Assembly: GCF_024181405.1 (NCBI RefSeq)
Contig: NZ_CP051302.1
Coordinates: 1,860,001 to 1,924,000, forward strand
Direction of reading: 5' to 3'
Length of the DNA: 64,000 nt
Source: Treponema denticola
GTDB taxonomy: Bacteria > Spirochaetota > Spirochaetia > Treponematales > Treponemataceae
Shown: piece after piece, positions 35,438-44,237 of the stretch
Layout: the number at the start of each line of letters is the position of its first letter
How positions within the stretch are numbered: position 1 is the stretch's first letter
Position numbers and translations under genes: made by a program
The notes under the pieces: model-generated
The model's input: only the letters and a program-made list of their open reading frames with translations
What the model was told of the DNA's origin: nothing
Databases searched by the model: none

Positions 35438-36379
35438 ATGGAAAAAAAATATGCTATTTTAATTGACGGAGACAACATAGCTCCTTCCTATCTCGACTCG
35501 ATAATTTCCGAAGTTTCAAAAGAAGGAGAGGTTCTGATAAAAAGACTTTACGGGGACTGGACTACTCCCAATATGAACGGCTGGAAACCTTGGCTTGAAA
35601 AAGTACCTATCCGGCCTGTCCAGCAATTTAGAAACGGGCCCAATGCAACCGATAACACAATCATAATGGATGCCATAGAACTTGCAAACACAAATCAAGG
35701 CATAAATGCCGTCTGCATAGTTTCTACCGATTCCGATTATTACAGCCTTGCCCTAAAATTACGGGAGTATGGTCTCTATGTTTTGGGAGTCGGAAAGTCC
35801 AATGCAAAACCTCTTTGGGTAAACGCCTGCAACGAATTTAAATATCTTGAAAACTTTGATGAAACTGAAGAATACGAAGAAGACTCAAAAAGCGGCAAAA
35901 AGTTTAAATCCCTCGAAGACCTTATCTGCCATGCTTATAGAAATTCCCGCATGACAGAAGAAGGCTGGGTAAGTCTTTCCGACCTAGGGAATTCTATCCG
36001 TAACTTTATGCCGGAATTCGATCCACGCTCTTATAGCCACAATACATTGAGAGAAATAATCGATGCCCTATCGGATGATTTTGAACTAAGATCCGACGAC
36101 AGGATACCTCCCAACTATTGGATAAAGGCAATAGGCCGCAAAAATGAAACGCCAAAAATAAAGGGAAAAATAAAACGGCTTATGAACCGATACGGAATTA
36201 TCGAAAACGAAAACGGAGACTTTTTCTTTTCGTTCACAAACATCGATAAAAAATGCAGGGACAAACTTATAAAAGAGGGAACACCGGTAAAGTTCAGGGT
36301 GTTTAAGATGCCCAATCCCAAGGGCGAAGACTCGGCTGACAGGAACGGAAAAGCAGCTGAAATTGAAATAATAGGTTAA
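35438..36379 (+). CDS. NYN-domain nuclease with LOTUS (OST-HTH) and cold-shock-like domains
   Basis: 313 residues in three parts. Residues 1-140: NYN (PIN-like) domain with the acidic residues in IDGDNIAPS, NATDNTIIMDA and VSTDSDYY. Residues about 155-230: OST-HTH/LOTUS winged helix (SLEDLICHAYRNS, WVSLSDLGNSIRNFMP, YWIKAIG). Residues about 235-313: small beta-rich region (KGKIKRLMNRYGIIENENGDFFF) resembling a cold-shock/OB fold. Relatives such as LabA and Limkain-b1 act on RNA; the bacterial role is unknown. It follows pyk by 12 bp. Confidence 0.85.
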   Translation: MEKKYAILIDGDNIAPSYLDSIISEVSKEGEVLIKRLYGDWTTPNMNGWKPWLEKVPIRPVQQFRNGPNATDNTIIMDAIELANTNQGINAVCIVSTDSDYYSLALKLREYGLYVLGVGKSNAKPLWVNACNEFKYLENFDETEEYEEDSKSGKKFKSLEDLICHAYRNSRMTEEGWVSLSDLGNSIRNFMPEFDPRSYSHNTLREIIDALSDDFELRSDDRIPPNYWIKAIGRKNETPKIKGKIKRLMNRYGIIENENGDFFFSFTNIDKKCRDKLIKEGTPVKFRVFKMPNPKGEDSADRNGKAAEIEIIG

Positions 36380-36383
36380 ACTT

Positions 36384-36896
36384 ATGAAACAAGAAAAAGA
36401 CAGGATAGTAAAATTTTTTACCTTGAAATTATGGCTACGTATATCGGCCATTGTAATCGGAGGTGCAATTTTTTATTTGAATATATCTTCCATGAAAGAA
36501 GGAGAGTATTCCATAATTGCCCTTATTTTTGGAACCCTATTTTTAGTTGCGGGCCTTTTCGAAAATTCGTGGTACTTTAATATCACAAAAGAACAGGCTA
36601 TTCAAAAAGCAGGGATATTCTTTTTTCCAAAAACAAAAATTATAAATTTTTCGGCAATACACAGCATCGAAATTGAAACCTTCAAAAGGCCGGCCCGCTT
36701 CGGCACCTTTACCGAAGTTAAGATGGTATTGCTTGACGGGAAAACAATAGTTATAGACAACGATAAGACGAAGTTTCTTCAAAAACAGCTTGAAGAAATC
36801 GCCGACGTTCAGGATATAATAAGGCGTCAAAATAATAAAAAGGCCGAAGACTTTTTTAATGCAGTCGCAGCCGATATTTTAGATCCGAAGGAATAA
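36384..36896 (+). CDS. Two-helix membrane protein with PH-like domain
   Basis: 170 residues. Two membrane helices (about 18-36 and 43-60) are followed by a cytoplasmic beta-rich domain (WYFNITKEQAIQKAG, VKMVLLDGKTIVIDND) that resembles bacterial PH domains. No named family was recognised. It starts four bases after the NYN-LOTUS stop with AGGTT as weak ribosome site, so it belongs to the pyk transcript. Function unknown. Confidence 0.72.
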   Translation: MKQEKDRIVKFFTLKLWLRISAIVIGGAIFYLNISSMKEGEYSIIALIFGTLFLVAGLFENSWYFNITKEQAIQKAGIFFFPKTKIINFSAIHSIEIETFKRPARFGTFTEVKMVLLDGKTIVIDNDKTKFLQKQLEEIADVQDIIRRQNNKKAEDFFNAVAADILDPKE

Positions 36897-36902
36897 GAGC
36901 TT

Positions 36903-37310
36903 TTGAAACCCTTAAAAATATTTTTTCTTTTTGTTTTATTTTCTTTTTTATGGAGCTGTAAGCCTAAGGACGCATCGGAAACATTTCACATTCCTTTTTT
37001 AAAAGAAAAGGCTGAAGAAATTATTTTTATGATAAACGATAAGGACTGGGAAGGCATAAGAAACTTAAGCACCGAAGAATTTAAAAAAAACTTGGATGAA
37101 GAATTTATAAATGTAAATACTAAAATATTTTTTGAGCCGGCAGGAAAATACCTGTATACAAAAGAAGCCTATTTTTTGGAAACAAAAGATAAAAACTCGG
37201 GAGAAGTTATAGGAGTTGTTATCGTTAAGGTAGGATACGAAAATAAAACTCTATGCTACACCTTCAATTTTGCAAAAGACACAAAGCTGATAGGCTTCTT
37301 TTTAAAATAG
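36903..37310 (+). CDS. Small lipoprotein
   Basis: 135 residues. It starts at TTG with AAGGAATAAGAG upstream; there is no ATG that would keep the signal peptide. The signal peptide ends in a lipobox LWSC, cysteine at residue 19, so it is lipid-anchored. The mature part (TEEFKKNLDEEFINVNTKIFF, GVVIVKVGYENKTLCYTFNF) resembles small cystatin-like DUF3887-type folds in general outline. Last gene of the pyk run. Confidence 0.68.
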   Translation: MKPLKIFFLFVLFSFLWSCKPKDASETFHIPFLKEKAEEIIFMINDKDWEGIRNLSTEEFKKNLDEEFINVNTKIFFEPAGKYLYTKEAYFLETKDKNSGEVIGVVIVKVGYENKTLCYTFNFAKDTKLIGFFLK

Positions 37311-37341
37311 ATTTAGAAACTATAAAAAACAATTTAAAAGA

Positions 37342-38226
37342 TTAATCTTCTTTTTCCCAAAAGTATGTAAAGAAATAACTTGTTATGTCTTCAGGGTCAG
37401 TTTCATCGCTTAGCTTATAGGCATTAGTATTTCTTTGAATTGTACATTGAGTTTTTTCTGTAAATAATTTTGAAAGCAAATACATTGCAGGCCTGTTATC
37501 GCAGATACCGAGCGTCCATGCAGAAGGTTTTAGACTTGTCAAAAAATAGTGGGACTTTGCATCCTTTTCGGCAGTTTTTTCCATATCGGATTTATGCGAA
37601 AAATCGGAAGAAATTAAAAGGAAAGAATCCTTATCTTTGATAGAAAAAACTTTTGTTACCGTCTCATAAAGTTTAGTTGCAAGATTCATATTTACGGGAG
37701 GCTCTCCGTAATAAGCAAGGGCAACAACCTTTGCATCGGGAAAGTATTTTTTTATGTATGGAATCAAGGTTGAAACACCGTGCTCGTATACAAATACTTT
37801 ATCATCAAAGGGCACATCAAAAAGACGCGATAAGTTTTCAACCTTATCCTTTGCAGAATTGACAAGGCCGTCCTTAGTTTGCCATGATCCGTTTGTTAAA
37901 GAAAAATCGTACAGAGAAAGGCCCCAATGAGAAGGGCTTAAGATATAAAAAGTTTTTATCTTTCTCGCCTCGGCAAGTTCGGTAAACCAATCATCTATTA
38001 AGGCATCGGTTAGAAGATGATGGCTCACCGTTCCGCCCCAAGGCTTTGCTCCGTCCGGCAAAGAAGCTTCCTTGGGGATAAACCTCGTCTTAGGAGGCTT
38101 TTCCCCATCAGAGCTCCATGTTCTGAAAATTTTTTCAGTCTCTTCCGTCTCGTCTTTTTTGCCGGTACAAGCCGTCAAACAAAAACAAATAAAAAAAACG
38201 GTGATTATAAATTTTATAACTTTCAT
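37342..38226 (-). CDS. MEMO-family lipoprotein
   Basis: 294 residues. Signal peptide with lipobox LTAC (Cys20). The remainder is MEMO/AmmeMemoRadiSam protein B: SPSHWGL, the EHGVSTLIPYIKKYFPD stretch and SSDFSHKS, which hold the histidine, aspartate and cysteine-type metal ligands of the fold (HisxHis-like set). MEMO proteins resemble class III extradiol dioxygenases; their reaction in bacteria is unsettled. A lipid-anchored form outside the cytoplasm is unusual. It lies 36 bp after the DUF3160 lipoprotein gene on the same strand. Confidence 0.82.
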   Translation of the reverse strand: MKVIKFIITVFFICFCLTACTGKKDETEETEKIFRTWSSDGEKPPKTRFIPKEASLPDGAKPWGGTVSHHLLTDALIDDWFTELAEARKIKTFYILSPSHWGLSLYDFSLTNGSWQTKDGLVNSAKDKVENLSRLFDVPFDDKVFVYEHGVSTLIPYIKKYFPDAKVVALAYYGEPPVNMNLATKLYETVTKVFSIKDKDSFLLISSDFSHKSDMEKTAEKDAKSHYFLTSLKPSAWTLGICDNRPAMYLLSKLFTEKTQCTIQRNTNAYKLSDETDPEDITSYFFTYFWEKED

Positions 38227-38262
38227 ATTATCTAAAATTCGAGTCCGTCAAAAATGCTTTTT

Positions 38263-41067
38263 TTAAAAAGAAATATTCTGAGCCCAGAAAGGCTTTAAGT
38301 CCTCCATGTCCTCATTAGAATAAACCCTTTCTTTCCATTCTTCGTTTGTCAGACGTTTAGATATGTCTTGTTCAAATTCATAGTAATTAAAACAATAACC
38401 GACAGCTATTCTTTTTCCGCCTTGAGCATCGTTTAAGGGAACATAGATTCTATAGGGAATACCGACAGCCGTTTCAAGGACAAAGCCTTCTTCTCCATTT
38501 GTAAACACATCGGCAACCAAGGCCATGCGCAATTGTTCAGGCTCAACAACTGCATTTATGGAAGGCATAAGAATACGGGCCAGGAAGCCGGGCATCAAGG
38601 CTATCCATTTTAGGTCTTTTTCAGAAACGGGCTTATCCGCAATTTCAAGCTTAACGATATCGGCAGCATGTAAAGCCGTATCTTTTAACATTTCAAGCTT
38701 TTGTAAATTCTTTTCATCTATGAGCTTATAAGGCTTTAATGCATTTATAAGAACATCCACAGAAGAAGCAGCGTTTTTCCAAAATGCCAAGTTAGGCTCT
38801 ATATAGTGAACCGGATTGGGAATCTTCTTTACCCTATAGGTAAGGTCGGGACCGGGACCGCCTCCAAGCTCTGCGGCAGACTGCTTTGTATATAAAATAG
38901 TATCATGCCTTAACTCAGCCCATGTTCCGTGAGCCGACAATAAGGACTTTACACTCCATGCAGGGCTTTCGGTAAAATAAAAGCCTGAGCCTTGCTCAAA
39001 ACGGGCTTGCAGGCCTATCCCGTTTAAGATTTTACCGTAATAGGTTTTTCCAAATATTTTGTCGGGAGAAGATACTGCTTCTTTTTCGATTTTATCGAGG
39101 ATTGTTTTTAACTCAGGAAAATCGGAGTAATCTTTTTGAAGCAATAAATCGGCAGACTTTGAACCCAGAGCCTTCATAATATCCAACCCCTTAACATGTG
39201 CACGGCCATACAGTCTGGGAGAGCTTACCAAGCTGTGAATATAAGAATCAAGAGTAAACCTCTGACCGAAAAGTCTCCAACCCATTGGAGGCTTTCTTTC
39301 TTCATCGGTACCTTCGGAAGCTGTGTAAAAAGCGGAAGAGCCCGCTATAGCCGGAGGTCTTAGTTTTTCGTGAGCCGATTTCATAAATGCAAACAGGTTG
39401 TTTTTATCGCTCGCCCATTTTTCAAAATCTTTTACATCATAGCTTTTCCAGAGAGGCAAGACCTCTTTAAAAGATAGGTCATCGGATAGGCCGATTAAAT
39501 CGGTTATAGGATCAAAAAGAGCCGACCACTTTTTATAAAGCTCTTCATCATTTTTTACAAGCTCGGTAATCAAAAGAGCTATAGGCTCCATGTTCAAAGT
39601 TAGAGCATAAGCATCGGAAGCTGTCTTGCCATCCTGTTCCAAAACTTCAGGCCCCCTATCTGCAATTAAAAAATGAGCATGTCCGAACCACATCATTGCT
39701 CTAAAATAGGCAGACAAGATACCGTTTTTTGTGTAGTGTCCTCTCGGTTTATATTGGGAATAATCTTCTTTTGTAAAAGCACCGTCTTCAAAAGTAAAAA
39801 GAGGAGAAACGGCAGCACCTTGAGCCTTATCAATCAAATCTATTTCTTCACTTACCGTTTTGGGATATTTTGAAAGAACTTCATTTTTATCGGGCTCTTT
39901 ATAAACAGTTTCATTAGAACCGTATTTATCTTTTTCAGTTACGGATTCAGGAGCAAGCTCCAAGAGGGCACGGGCAACTTGAAAATATAGTTTAGCTTTT
40001 TCTAAGGTTTCAGGTCTTGCTGTAGGAAAACCTTTTTTGTTTACATTACTTAAACTATCATCAAAGGCTGTTACGAGTTCAAGAAGTTTAGGTGTAAAAA
40101 AATTCTCTTCAATATTTTGTAATATCCTATCAAAAAGAAGATGCTTTGCATGGGCCATCAAATCGGTGGTAATAAAAACCGTAGTGCCGTCATTTCCACG
40201 AAGAGTCGGCGTATAATTATCTTCATATGATTCGTAATGATAACCATAATGATTTCTGTACAAGGCAATCATATCATCAGCAGACATCATATGCAGCTCG
40301 TACTCATCGGGTTTAACTTTTTCAAAAATTAACCTATCTCTTTCCAAAACAGCTTGATGAGCCTTGCTTAAAAATTCATAACCGAATACCGTATAAAATT
40401 CTTTAGGAGCACCGTTGGTCAAATAACGCATAGAAATAACTTGATTTATTTTCAAATCGTTATTCATACCTGTAAGATCGGCTCCAAAAACAAGACCTTT
40501 TTCTCCGTTCCATGTTGTCTGATAAAAATAATTTTGATTTTCTTGAAACTTAAAAACACCGAAATCGAACTCATCATCGGCATCGAACGGAAGCCTTACC
40601 GGTTCTTCTTCAATACTTAAAACCGTGCCGAATGGAACAGGAATCCCCTTAGGCAGTTTTTCTAAGTCTTCTTGAGATTTTAATTCTGCATTAGGATAGA
40701 ATAAACAAAGATCGCTTCCGACGACAGCAGTCGCTCCTTCTTGCACCTTATTAAAGGGGAAAGTTTTAAAAACAAGCTTATCTTTTAAATACTTTTGGTG
40801 GGCAGAAGGTGCATTTGACCTTTTCTCAAATTCTACATTCAAATTATTATTGTACATTATTTTTTTAAGATATTCCTCTGCAAGCAAAACTCCTTCATGT
40901 TCCTCGGTCTCGGATACTTCGGCGATATCCTCTACATTAGGTTCATTAGGCCTGGCCGTATTGACGGCAGCTTTATCTTTTGCACTGCAAGAAAATAATA
41001 ATATAACACAAACAAACAATACCGGTATAAAAATAAGATTTATACCTTTCTTTTTTAATTGAAACAT
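38263..41067 (-). CDS. DUF3160 lipoprotein
   Basis: 934 residues. GGAGG lies ten bases before ATG 41067; a frame extension to 41115 has no support. The signal peptide ends in lipobox LFSC. The mature chain is DUF3160: TPTLRGNDGTTVFITTDLMAHAKHLLFDR, then WGFGHAHF-like MMWFGHAHFLIAD and a late WAELRHDTILYTKQS. The family is found in spirochaetes and other bacteria, function unknown. Together with the MEMO gene it forms a two-lipoprotein unit. A promoter was not clearly found: TAATAT at about 41093 lacks a good -35. Confidence 0.82.
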   Translation of the reverse strand: MFQLKKKGINLIFIPVLFVCVILLFSCSAKDKAAVNTARPNEPNVEDIAEVSETEEHEGVLLAEEYLKKIMYNNNLNVEFEKRSNAPSAHQKYLKDKLVFKTFPFNKVQEGATAVVGSDLCLFYPNAELKSQEDLEKLPKGIPVPFGTVLSIEEEPVRLPFDADDEFDFGVFKFQENQNYFYQTTWNGEKGLVFGADLTGMNNDLKINQVISMRYLTNGAPKEFYTVFGYEFLSKAHQAVLERDRLIFEKVKPDEYELHMMSADDMIALYRNHYGYHYESYEDNYTPTLRGNDGTTVFITTDLMAHAKHLLFDRILQNIEENFFTPKLLELVTAFDDSLSNVNKKGFPTARPETLEKAKLYFQVARALLELAPESVTEKDKYGSNETVYKEPDKNEVLSKYPKTVSEEIDLIDKAQGAAVSPLFTFEDGAFTKEDYSQYKPRGHYTKNGILSAYFRAMMWFGHAHFLIADRGPEVLEQDGKTASDAYALTLNMEPIALLITELVKNDEELYKKWSALFDPITDLIGLSDDLSFKEVLPLWKSYDVKDFEKWASDKNNLFAFMKSAHEKLRPPAIAGSSAFYTASEGTDEERKPPMGWRLFGQRFTLDSYIHSLVSSPRLYGRAHVKGLDIMKALGSKSADLLLQKDYSDFPELKTILDKIEKEAVSSPDKIFGKTYYGKILNGIGLQARFEQGSGFYFTESPAWSVKSLLSAHGTWAELRHDTILYTKQSAAELGGGPGPDLTYRVKKIPNPVHYIEPNLAFWKNAASSVDVLINALKPYKLIDEKNLQKLEMLKDTALHAADIVKLEIADKPVSEKDLKWIALMPGFLARILMPSINAVVEPEQLRMALVADVFTNGEEGFVLETAVGIPYRIYVPLNDAQGGKRIAVGYCFNYYEFEQDISKRLTNEEWKERVYSNEDMEDLKPFWAQNISF

Positions 41068-41181
41068 TTTAAAACTCCTCCATAAAAACGATATTATGCA
41101 ATTTAATAATAGCACAAACGAACCCGATTGACAAGCTAAAGCAAAAAAAAGAAAATATGCCTTTAAGAGAATACTAAGATT

Positions 41182-42243
41182 ATGCCAAATAAAGATGACT
41201 CCCGTATAAAATTATTAAAAGGCAGAGCGTGGCTTACCATTCCTCAGTTTGAAAATCATCTTCTCGATGAATTAGGAATTCCACATGGAGTAGCTCCTAT
41301 GGAAATTAAAAATCTCCCCAAGGATGCCTCTGTCTACGGTAACATAATATACAGAGAAAATTTTCCAAAAGATGTTTTTTGGAGCCGCCTTTGTATGGAA
41401 GAACCGTTTATGGCAGAGTTTTCGAGTATAAGCGAGGCTGCCGATATTTTGCACTCAATTCAAAGAAACTGGGCATTTGTTCCGTTTAACTGCTTTAGAC
41501 GAGCAGAGCTCATCGAAAAAAAGCTTCCCTTCATCAGCAAAAAAGAAAGAAACTTTCCCTACGATGTTCCGTCAGCAGAAATGGGAATCTGGACTCTTTT
41601 AAACGAAAATCAAATTTTCGCTTCGGCAAAAACTTCAAGTCCCTTCCCTCGGGGAGAAATTTTCTTTAAAGAAGATAAGATAAATCCTCCGAGCCGAGCC
41701 TACTTAAAAATGTGGGAAGCCTTAACCCTCTTAAATTTCTACTTAAAAAAATATCAAGAGAAAAACAGCCTTGCTGAAAAAGCCGAAGCCTTGCCCACAG
41801 CTTCTTCCGGAAAAAAGAATTCCCTGCCCGCAGCCGATTCCGTCTGCCTCGATGCCGGAGCCTGCCCCGGAGGCTGGAGCTGGGTGCTGGACAGCTTAGG
41901 CTGCAAAATTATCGCAATCGATAGAAGTCCCTTGAGGCCCGATTTAATGGCAAAGAAAAATATAGAATTTATAAAACATGATGCTTTTACTTTAAAGCCG
42001 GAAGACATAGGAAAAATAGATTGGCTTTGCTCCGATGTAATCTGTTATCCTCCGAGGCTTTATGATTGGATTATAAAATGGATTGACTCGGGCCTTTGCG
42101 AAAAATTTATATGCACAATAAAGATGCAGGGAGAACCCGATAACGAAACCGTTAAAAGATTCGCGGCAATTCCGGACTCAAAGATTGTTCATCTTACGGC
42201 AAACAAACACGAACTAACCTGGTTAAAAGCCCCATTTATATAA
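41182..42243 (+). CDS. RlmM/FtsJ-like 2'-O-ribose methyltransferase
   Basis: 353 residues. The C-terminal half has SAM motif DAGACPGGWSWVLDSLG and the K-D-K-E catalytic pieces of ribose methyltransferases: D in CSDVICYPP, K in CTIKMQGE and E in KHELTWL. RlmM (YgdE) methylates C2498 of 23S rRNA and this protein has the same plan, with a divergent N-terminal half (about 1-185). A 30-residue Ala/Ser-rich linker lies before the catalytic domain. The -35 TTGACA (41128) has no clear -10 at 17 bp. Confidence 0.85.
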   Translation: MPNKDDSRIKLLKGRAWLTIPQFENHLLDELGIPHGVAPMEIKNLPKDASVYGNIIYRENFPKDVFWSRLCMEEPFMAEFSSISEAADILHSIQRNWAFVPFNCFRRAELIEKKLPFISKKERNFPYDVPSAEMGIWTLLNENQIFASAKTSSPFPRGEIFFKEDKINPPSRAYLKMWEALTLLNFYLKKYQEKNSLAEKAEALPTASSGKKNSLPAADSVCLDAGACPGGWSWVLDSLGCKIIAIDRSPLRPDLMAKKNIEFIKHDAFTLKPEDIGKIDWLCSDVICYPPRLYDWIIKWIDSGLCEKFICTIKMQGEPDNETVKRFAAIPDSKIVHLTANKHELTWLKAPFI

Positions 42244-42523
42244 CTGTAAGTTGTTCGGCATCTAAACTTAGCAATTACCCATTCTTCACAGGAAGTGTGG
42301 TGGTTCTGTAAGTAAAACTCTACCACTTATATCACAACCGTCCATGGCGGGTAAAGGCCTAAAACTCGTGATTAAAAAATATACAAGGAGGTATATTTTT
42401 TAATCGAGCTTCGAGATAGTCTCGAATACTGTTTTGACGCACTGTCGAATTATGCTCTACGTCTGCCGCAGGTTATGTACTTTGGCCGGCGTAGGTTATA
42501 GCCTACGTCCGGCATAGATCAGG
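42244..42523. other. Structured intergenic spacer rich in hairpins
   Basis: 280 bp between converging genes with no coding frame. Perfect 15-bp stem GATTAAAAAATATAC (42370-42384) with 42391-42405, loop AAGGAG. Seven-pair stem TTCGAGA (42410-42416) with 42420-42426. G+C-rich stem GCCGGCGTAGG (42485-42495) with 42502-42513, one bulge. AAGTGTGGT/ACCACTT around 42291-42339 is a fourth, imperfect stem. CTACGTC occurs twice (about 42461 and 42503). It could be a structured RNA, a paired terminator region or a small repeat element; not resolved. Confidence 0.55.
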
Positions 42524-43894
42524 TTATCGCCACTCCCTATACCATTTGGCATCGGTGTTTTCGAATGTTAAAATCCCTGAACGTGTGTCGAGTTTTGCGA
42601 TGCGGTTTATGTTTGCAATTAGCTTATAATCATTTACTAACTCTAGTGATCTGAATATTGCACCGTCGTCGGCAATATACAAGATGCCGTCTTCAAAACC
42701 GATAATGCGCCGTGCACCGTAAAAACGCTCGTAAGGCGCATCATCATTGAAACGATACACAGCAGTCCCACTGCCACTGGGATATTCTATATAGCTTTCC
42801 ATACTGCCAAATCCGTACCTGCCCGACTCGGTGATATGGCCGTCTTCGGTGTAGGTGTACTCAAGAACCCCGCCGTAAAAAGCTTTGCTGCCGTCATATG
42901 GAGCGCCGATCGTAAACACCAGATACACTTTATTCCCATACGCAAACATATCTTGGCATTCGCCACTTTGGTGGGTAATGACTGGATCATCTGTTATGGG
43001 TATAATATCTTTTAAAGGATCTTGAACCGGCATACCTATCGGAGCGGCTGTTGTACCGGTCAGCCGATACATTTGTAGTTGCCCTCCTGCCGGCAAACTG
43101 CTATACACAAATAAATACCCGTTATAGGCGGCACTGGCTTTAATCGTACCCGCAGAGCCAATAACGGGCATAAGGTTGCCGTTATTGTCTATTTCATAAA
43201 GAGTTGAGCCGCTCGACATATATACCCTTCCCGTTTTTAAGTCGGTTGTAAAACTGTCTACCGAGGTTACGCTGCCGGGCAAAGATAGTTTTTTTTCATG
43301 ATCGCCTTCGCTGGTATACCGCCGTATTACGACCGGGGGATCAGAATATGCTACATACAGCCGACCCTTACCGTCCCGCGTAAAAAAAAGGTAGTCGCGG
43401 CCAGAGCCGGACTGTGCTATCTCAAGCGGAATCCCGCCCATATTAAGTTTAAATGTATATGGTGCACTGCTGCCGTTCACCGAAAACGGTATCGGCCGCA
43501 TGGACGCTATTACCTTGTTCAGTTTAACGGCAGCCTCGTTATCGCCGCTTTCTACGGTTAGGTCGGTAAAGCCCGCCCACGTTGCCGACGGGGTTATAAT
43601 AGAGACCTTTATGTGTATCGTTTCGCCTACCGGCAGAAATTGCGAAAAAACTTTCGGTTCGTCTTTTTCAAGCTGTTTTGTAATGGGCACGATAGAATTG
43701 CCTGTAATATCGATTTGCATTGTGCTGTCCGACAGGTTAGGAAGCCCGTTCGCCCCGATAGACCGCGCCGCACCATTTTCGAAGTCGAGTGTTACTATGC
43801 CGTATTCAGGGGCGGTAAGATTACAGGAAGTTTGCAATATCAGCACAGCGGTAAGCAGTGCTGCCGCAAACAGTAAAATAACATTTTTTTTCAT
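42524..43894 (-). CDS. Lipoprotein of unknown function, compositionally atypical
   Basis: 456 residues with lipobox QTSC (Cys24) and GGAGGAA before ATG. Residues about 30-140 look like a beta-sandwich; residues about 160-456 contain repeated strand patterns with GRLYVAYS, GRVYMSSG, DGILYIADD, suggesting a beta-propeller. The gene is G+C richer than its surroundings (one 60-base line counted by eye at 43021 has 31 G/C; a line in the yitT gene at 45001 has 22). It has its own regulated-looking promoter and a 105-base leader. Possible horizontal gain. Confidence 0.75.
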   Translation of the reverse strand: MKKNVILLFAAALLTAVLILQTSCNLTAPEYGIVTLDFENGAARSIGANGLPNLSDSTMQIDITGNSIVPITKQLEKDEPKVFSQFLPVGETIHIKVSIITPSATWAGFTDLTVESGDNEAAVKLNKVIASMRPIPFSVNGSSAPYTFKLNMGGIPLEIAQSGSGRDYLFFTRDGKGRLYVAYSDPPVVIRRYTSEGDHEKKLSLPGSVTSVDSFTTDLKTGRVYMSSGSTLYEIDNNGNLMPVIGSAGTIKASAAYNGYLFVYSSLPAGGQLQMYRLTGTTAAPIGMPVQDPLKDIIPITDDPVITHQSGECQDMFAYGNKVYLVFTIGAPYDGSKAFYGGVLEYTYTEDGHITESGRYGFGSMESYIEYPSGSGTAVYRFNDDAPYERFYGARRIIGFEDGILYIADDGAIFRSLELVNDYKLIANINRIAKLDTRSGILTFENTDAKWYREWR

Positions 43895-43997
43895 AAGTTT
43901 CCTCCTCGTATCGTAAAAGGTATAACTGCCGGCTTTCCGTGCCGGTACATACAGTTGAAAGCGAGCGGCGCCGTTTTAAGCCGCAAGGTTCAACAAC

Positions 43998-44035
43998 TAT
44001 ACTTACAGTATAAGACAAAGTACCGATAAAATCAA
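43998..44035 (-). promoter_or_regulatory. Promoter and palindromic operator of the atypical lipoprotein gene
   Basis: TTGATT (44035-44030), 17 bp, TATACT (44012-44007). The -10 is one arm of a perfect palindrome, TATACT-TAC-AGTATA (43998-44012). The leader down to 43895 has GC-rich stems CCGGC/GCCGG and GCGGC/GCCGC near 43930-43985. Confidence 0.65.
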
Positions 44036-44040
44036 TAAGT

Positions 44041-44237
44041 TTGTTTCCGGCTGTTTATTCCCGGCGTTTTTGTAGGGGAAAAGAGATGCACTTGTCAGAC
44101 GCAAGTTTGTTTTTTGTTTTTCAGTGTTCTAAAATTTTTAATACATGCCCCTCTCTCACATTTTTAGCAATGCGACACAGTAATCTGCATATTTTCTACA
44201 GGGCAAGACATTTGCAGGTGTATTCCAATTTTATTAC
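44041..44237. other. Intergenic stretch without recognised features
   Basis: With the promoter and leader before it (43895-44040) this makes a 343-bp gap. A 91-codon plus-strand frame crosses it and runs into the next gene, but has no ribosome site and resembles no protein. No RNA gene, repeat or good terminator was seen. Confidence 0.5.
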
